Below are positions 5,705 through 7,855 of a stretch of 7,855 nucleotides of DNA, piece after piece. Position numbers and translations under genes: made by a program. How positions within the stretch are numbered: position 1 is the stretch's first letter; each line of letters starts with the position of its first letter. Source of the stretch: Micrococcaceae bacterium UBA4005 (GTDB lineage Bacteria > Actinomycetota > Actinomycetes > Actinomycetales > Micrococcaceae); the NCBI GenBank assembly GCA_002384315.1, contig DGBL01000071.1, positions 3,809 to 11,663 on the forward strand, in the 5' to 3' direction. The notes under the pieces were generated by a model, which had not been told where the DNA came from, made no database searches, and was given only the letters and a program-made list of their open reading frames with translations.

Positions 5705-6931
5705 CTAGGCGCGGGGCGTGGAGCGGTCCGGCGTCGGTTTGGGCGGTTGCAGCCGCCCGACAACGAGTGCTGTATGCAGCACATATGCTTCGCGCGGCAC
5801 CAGCGGATCCCAGCCGGTGACGTCGCATACCCGGCGCAGCCGGTACCGCACGGTATTGGCGTGGACGAAGAGGGCCCGGGAGGTCGCTTCGAGCGAGTGC
5901 CCCAGTGTCAGGTAGGCGGAGAGTGTCTCCTCCAGCCCGTTGGCTGCACTGAGCAGCGGGCGGTAAATGGTGCGGATAAGGGCTTTGCGGGCGGTCGCGT
6001 CCCCCGAAACCACGCGCTCGGGCCAAAGATCGTCAGCGCAGACCGGACGCGGTGCGGTAGGCCAGGCCCGGGCTGCGGTGAGCCCCGCGAAAGCCGCCTG
6101 CGCGGAACTGCTCGCCTCCACCAACGAGGCTGCCTCCGGCCCGTAAACCACGGGTCCGTCGCCGAAAAGCTCGCTTAGCTTGCGGTAGGCGGCCTCCTGG
6201 TCGTGGACGCCGCCGAGCACGAGGATGAGGCGTTCGCCTTGAATTCCGACGAGAGTGTCCTCCGCGAGGCGTCCGGTGGTCCGTCGAAGCTCGTTGAGAA
6301 AACCCGCATCAGGCTCCGGTGGGGAGGTTCCGACCATGACGGTTATCCGGGCCTGGGATTTCCAGCCAACTGCGGCAATCCGAGAGCGCAGCGCGTCCGA
6401 ACTCTCCCCGCGCAGGATTGCATCCACCACGAGCGCTTCCAGCCGTGTGTCCCAGGCGCCACGAGTTTCGGCGGCTCGGGCATAGACATCCGCCGCGGCG
6501 AATGCCACTTCCCGGGAATATCGCAGGACGGCTTCGCGCAGCGTGGATTGATCTGCTGGTGGGGCGAGATACGGGACCTGGTCCTCGACGACCCCCACCA
6601 CCACGCGGATGAGCTGCAACGCCTTTTGCAGGCTGATGGAGCGGGTGAGGTCGGTGGGTGCGGTGCCGAAAACATCACTGAGTACCCAGGCTGGTGAGAC
6701 CGGGCGCTGGTACCAGCTGACAAAGGAGGCGATACCCTTTTGTGCCACCATGCCTAGCGCGGCCCGCTCCTCCGGGCGCAGGCCCCTGTACCACGGAAGG
6801 TCGGCGTCGAGCTGTTTGAGTGTGGCTGTGGACAGGGCGCCGATCTTGGACCGTAGCTTCTCCACCGTGGCAGGGTCCGGATGACTCGGCGACTTGATGG
6901 CCGGTGTCGGGGGATTCGCAGGCGACGGCAT
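5705..6931 (-). CDS. fasR: PucR-type transcriptional regulator FasR
   Basis: A 408-residue DNA-binding regulator. The C-terminal PucR helix-turn-helix is clear at about residues 334-378 (LEETLSAYLTLGHSLEATS, then HANTVRYRLRRV and TGWDP). The middle region, about 165-300, fits the GGDEF-like/CdaR regulatory domain of this family; the N-terminal 130 residues are less recognisable. The position directly before fabD matches FasR of Streptomyces coelicolor, an activator of fabD-fabH-acpP-fabF. Members bind a ligand, but the sequence does not show which. ATG at 6931 has GAGG directly adjacent, too close to act as a Shine-Dalgarno; an upstream in-frame TGA bars any longer form. TATGCT six bases before the ATG could be a -10, which would make the mRNA leaderless. 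A shorter form from a GTG at codon 23 is possible but has no better ribosome site. Confidence 0.88.
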   Translation of the reverse strand: MPSPANPPTPAIKSPSHPDPATVEKLRSKIGALSTATLKQLDADLPWYRGLRPEERAALGMVAQKGIASFVSWYQRPVSPAWVLSDVFGTAPTDLTRSISLQKALQLIRVVVGVVEDQVPYLAPPADQSTLREAVLRYSREVAFAAADVYARAAETRGAWDTRLEALVVDAILRGESSDALRSRIAAVGWKSQARITVMVGTSPPEPDAGFLNELRRTTGRLAEDTLVGIQGERLILVLGGVHDQEAAYRKLSELFGDGPVVYGPEAASLVEASSSAQAAFAGLTAARAWPTAPRPVCADDLWPERVVSGDATARKALIRTIYRPLLSAANGLEETLSAYLTLGHSLEATSRALFVHANTVRYRLRRVCDVTGWDPLVPREAYVLHTALVVGRLQPPKPTPDRSTPRA

Positions 6932-6937
6932 CCTCAG

Positions 6938-6943
6938 AGCATA
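6938..6943 (-). promoter_or_regulatory. Possible -10 box for a leaderless fasR transcript
   Basis: TATGCT is followed by six bases and then the fasR ATG, so transcription would start at or next to the A of ATG. Leaderless mRNAs are common in Actinobacteria. The -35 region is poor (TGGAAG at 17-base spacing). The operator-like site at 6978-6994 lies just upstream, where a regulator could control it. Confidence 0.35.
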
Positions 6944-6960
6944 CGGTCATTGGAGTTGAT

Positions 6961-7012
6961 CTTCCATCCGGCGCAGTTTGTGAAAAGGCTACAAAATCGC
7001 GCCGGATGGAAG
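6961..7012. repeat. Perfect 14-bp inverted repeat between aceE and fasR
   Basis: CTTCCATCCGGCGC (6961-6974) and GCGCCGGATGGAAG (6999-7012) are exact reverse complements, 24 bases apart. The transcript downstream of aceE would form a strong stem starting 41 bases after the stop, so this may be the aceE terminator, although no U-run follows. The interval holds a second inverted repeat almost concentric with the arms. Other readings are an extended operator or a very small inverted-repeat element. Confidence 0.7.
6978..6994 (-). promoter_or_regulatory. Second candidate fasO-type operator, upstream of fasR
   Basis: On the - strand it reads TTGTA-N7-CACAA, one base from the symmetrical core TTGTA-N7-TACAA seen before fabD, with the same 7-base spacing. 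It lies 46 bases upstream of the fasR start and inside the 14-bp inverted repeat. Autoregulation by FasR is the natural inference. Confidence 0.42.
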
Positions 7013-7053
7013 GAGCTGTCCCCGCTGTGCTCTCCGTCCCTAGCTACCTGGCT

Positions 7054-7855
7054 CTAACTCTCTCCGCCGGTGGTGCCGGTGGTACCCGCATTGACGTCCA
7101 GCAGCGAGTACTTTTCGATAGCCTCGCGCGGGGCCTGGCTATCAACTTCGCCACGCCGCGCCAGCATCTCCAGGGCGCGCACCACCATGGAGTGGCTGTC
7201 GATCTTGAAGAAACGCCGTGCGGCGGCCCGCGTGTCGGAGAAGCCGAATCCGTCTGCGCCGAGCGTGGCGAACTCGTTCGGCAGGAACTGACGAATCTGG
7301 TCCGGAACTGCTTTCATGTAATCGCTGACGGCGACGATCGGGCCAGTGGCGCCTTCGAGCTGACGCGTGACGAAGGGCACACGTTGCTCCGCGCCCGGGT
7401 TGAGGAAGGCATCCTCTTCCGCGGCGAGGCCATCCCTGCGCAGTTCATTCCAGGAGGTCACCGACCAGACATCGGCCGAGACGCCCCAGTCCTCTGCAAG
7501 GATCCGTTGGGCTTCGCGCGCCCACGGGACAGCTACGCCTGAAGCGAGCAGTTGGGTGCGCGGCCCATCGATCGTCGCGGGGGCAGCTAAGTAGATACCC
7601 TTCAACAGGCCTTCAACGTCGAGCTCCTCCGGTTCGGCAGGTTGGAGGATCGGCTCATTGTAGACGGTGATGTAGTACATGAGGTTCCGCGCAGATTCGT
7701 TCGCGGAGGCCCCTTCGCCGTACATGCGTCGTAGCCCGTCGCGCACAATGTGTCCGATCTCGTACCCGTACGCCGGATCGTAGGAGACAACGGCGGGGTT
7801 GGTCGAGGCCAGGATGGGCGAGTGTCCGTCCGCGTGCTGCAGGCCCTCACCGGTC
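7054..7855 (-). CDS. aceE: Pyruvate dehydrogenase E1 component, C-terminal part
   Basis: The last 266 codons of a homodimeric-type E1, usually about 900 residues; the gene runs off the right edge. The visible part begins TGEGLQHADGHSPILASTNP, then SYDPAYGYEIGHIVRDGLRRMYG, then MYYITVYNEP. These are hallmarks of AceE, covering the end of the pyrimidine-binding domain and the whole transketolase-like C-terminal domain (GVAVPWAREAQRIL, DVWSVTSWNELRRDG, FVTRQLEG, LGADGFGFSDTRAAARRFF). E1 uses thiamine diphosphate to decarboxylate pyruvate and acetylate the E2 lipoyl group, giving acetyl-CoA. It ends in a Gly/Thr-rich tail (NAGTTGTTGGES). It lies 122 bp upstream of fasR on the same strand, tying acetyl-CoA supply to the fatty-acid locus. 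Confidence 0.95.
   Translation of the reverse strand, partial: TGEGLQHADGHSPILASTNPAVVSYDPAYGYEIGHIVRDGLRRMYGEGASANESARNLMYYITVYNEPILQPAEPEELDVEGLLKGIYLAAPATIDGPRTQLLASGVAVPWAREAQRILAEDWGVSADVWSVTSWNELRRDGLAAEEDAFLNPGAEQRVPFVTRQLEGATGPIVAVSDYMKAVPDQIRQFLPNEFATLGADGFGFSDTRAAARRFFKIDSHSMVVRALEMLARRGEVDSQAPREAIEKYSLLDVNAGTTGTTGGES

Noticed and set aside
1..7855. Phage, insertion sequence, toxin-antitoxin, defence or CRISPR content
   Set aside because: The only recombinase is a housekeeping-type XerC beside a dprA end. There are no transposase genes, direct-repeat arrays or target duplications, and composition looks even across the window by eye.

Overview
This 7.9 kb window comes from a high-GC actinobacterium. 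The evidence is the gene set and order: a PucR-type FasR regulator ahead of fabD-fabH-acpP-fabF, a homodimeric-type AceE pyruvate dehydrogenase, and a DUF3145 protein, a family I know only from Actinobacteria. GTG starts are used for fabD and fabH. The protein sequences look most like the Micrococcales side of the phylum, but I cannot name a genus.

Layout, left to right. The first 58 bases encode the last residues of a DprA-like protein on the + strand. They are followed by xerC (161-1072, +), a complete tyrosine recombinase with all catalytic residues. A 206-bp gap follows, holding a 15-bp palindrome and a possible weak promoter, and then a DUF3145 gene (1279-1791, +). From 1861 to the right edge every gene is on the - strand. 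Read in the direction of transcription the order is aceE (C-terminal 266 codons, running off the right edge), fasR, fabD, fabH, acpP, fabF. fabF converges on the DUF3145 gene across 69 bp that contain a small hairpin.

How the genes work together. AceE makes acetyl-CoA from pyruvate. FabD loads malonyl groups onto the acyl carrier protein AcpP, FabH performs the first condensation, and FabF performs the elongating condensations. This is the condensing core of type II fatty acid synthesis. FasR is a known activator of this operon in Streptomyces coelicolor. The reductases and dehydratase (FabG, FabI, FabZ-type) are not in the window.

The coding content is ordinary; the interest lies in the non-coding DNA. 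Two operator-like inverted repeats with the same architecture, TTGTA-N7-(T/C)ACAA, lie upstream of fabD and upstream of fasR, suggesting one regulator binds both. The fasR copy is nested almost exactly at the centre of a perfect 14-bp inverted repeat between aceE and fasR. The acpP-fabF spacer is largely filled by three successive perfect hairpins, a plausible device for making more AcpP than FabF. I see no mobile element, CRISPR array, rRNA or tRNA, and no exotic system. No gene-free stretch exceeds about 210 bp.
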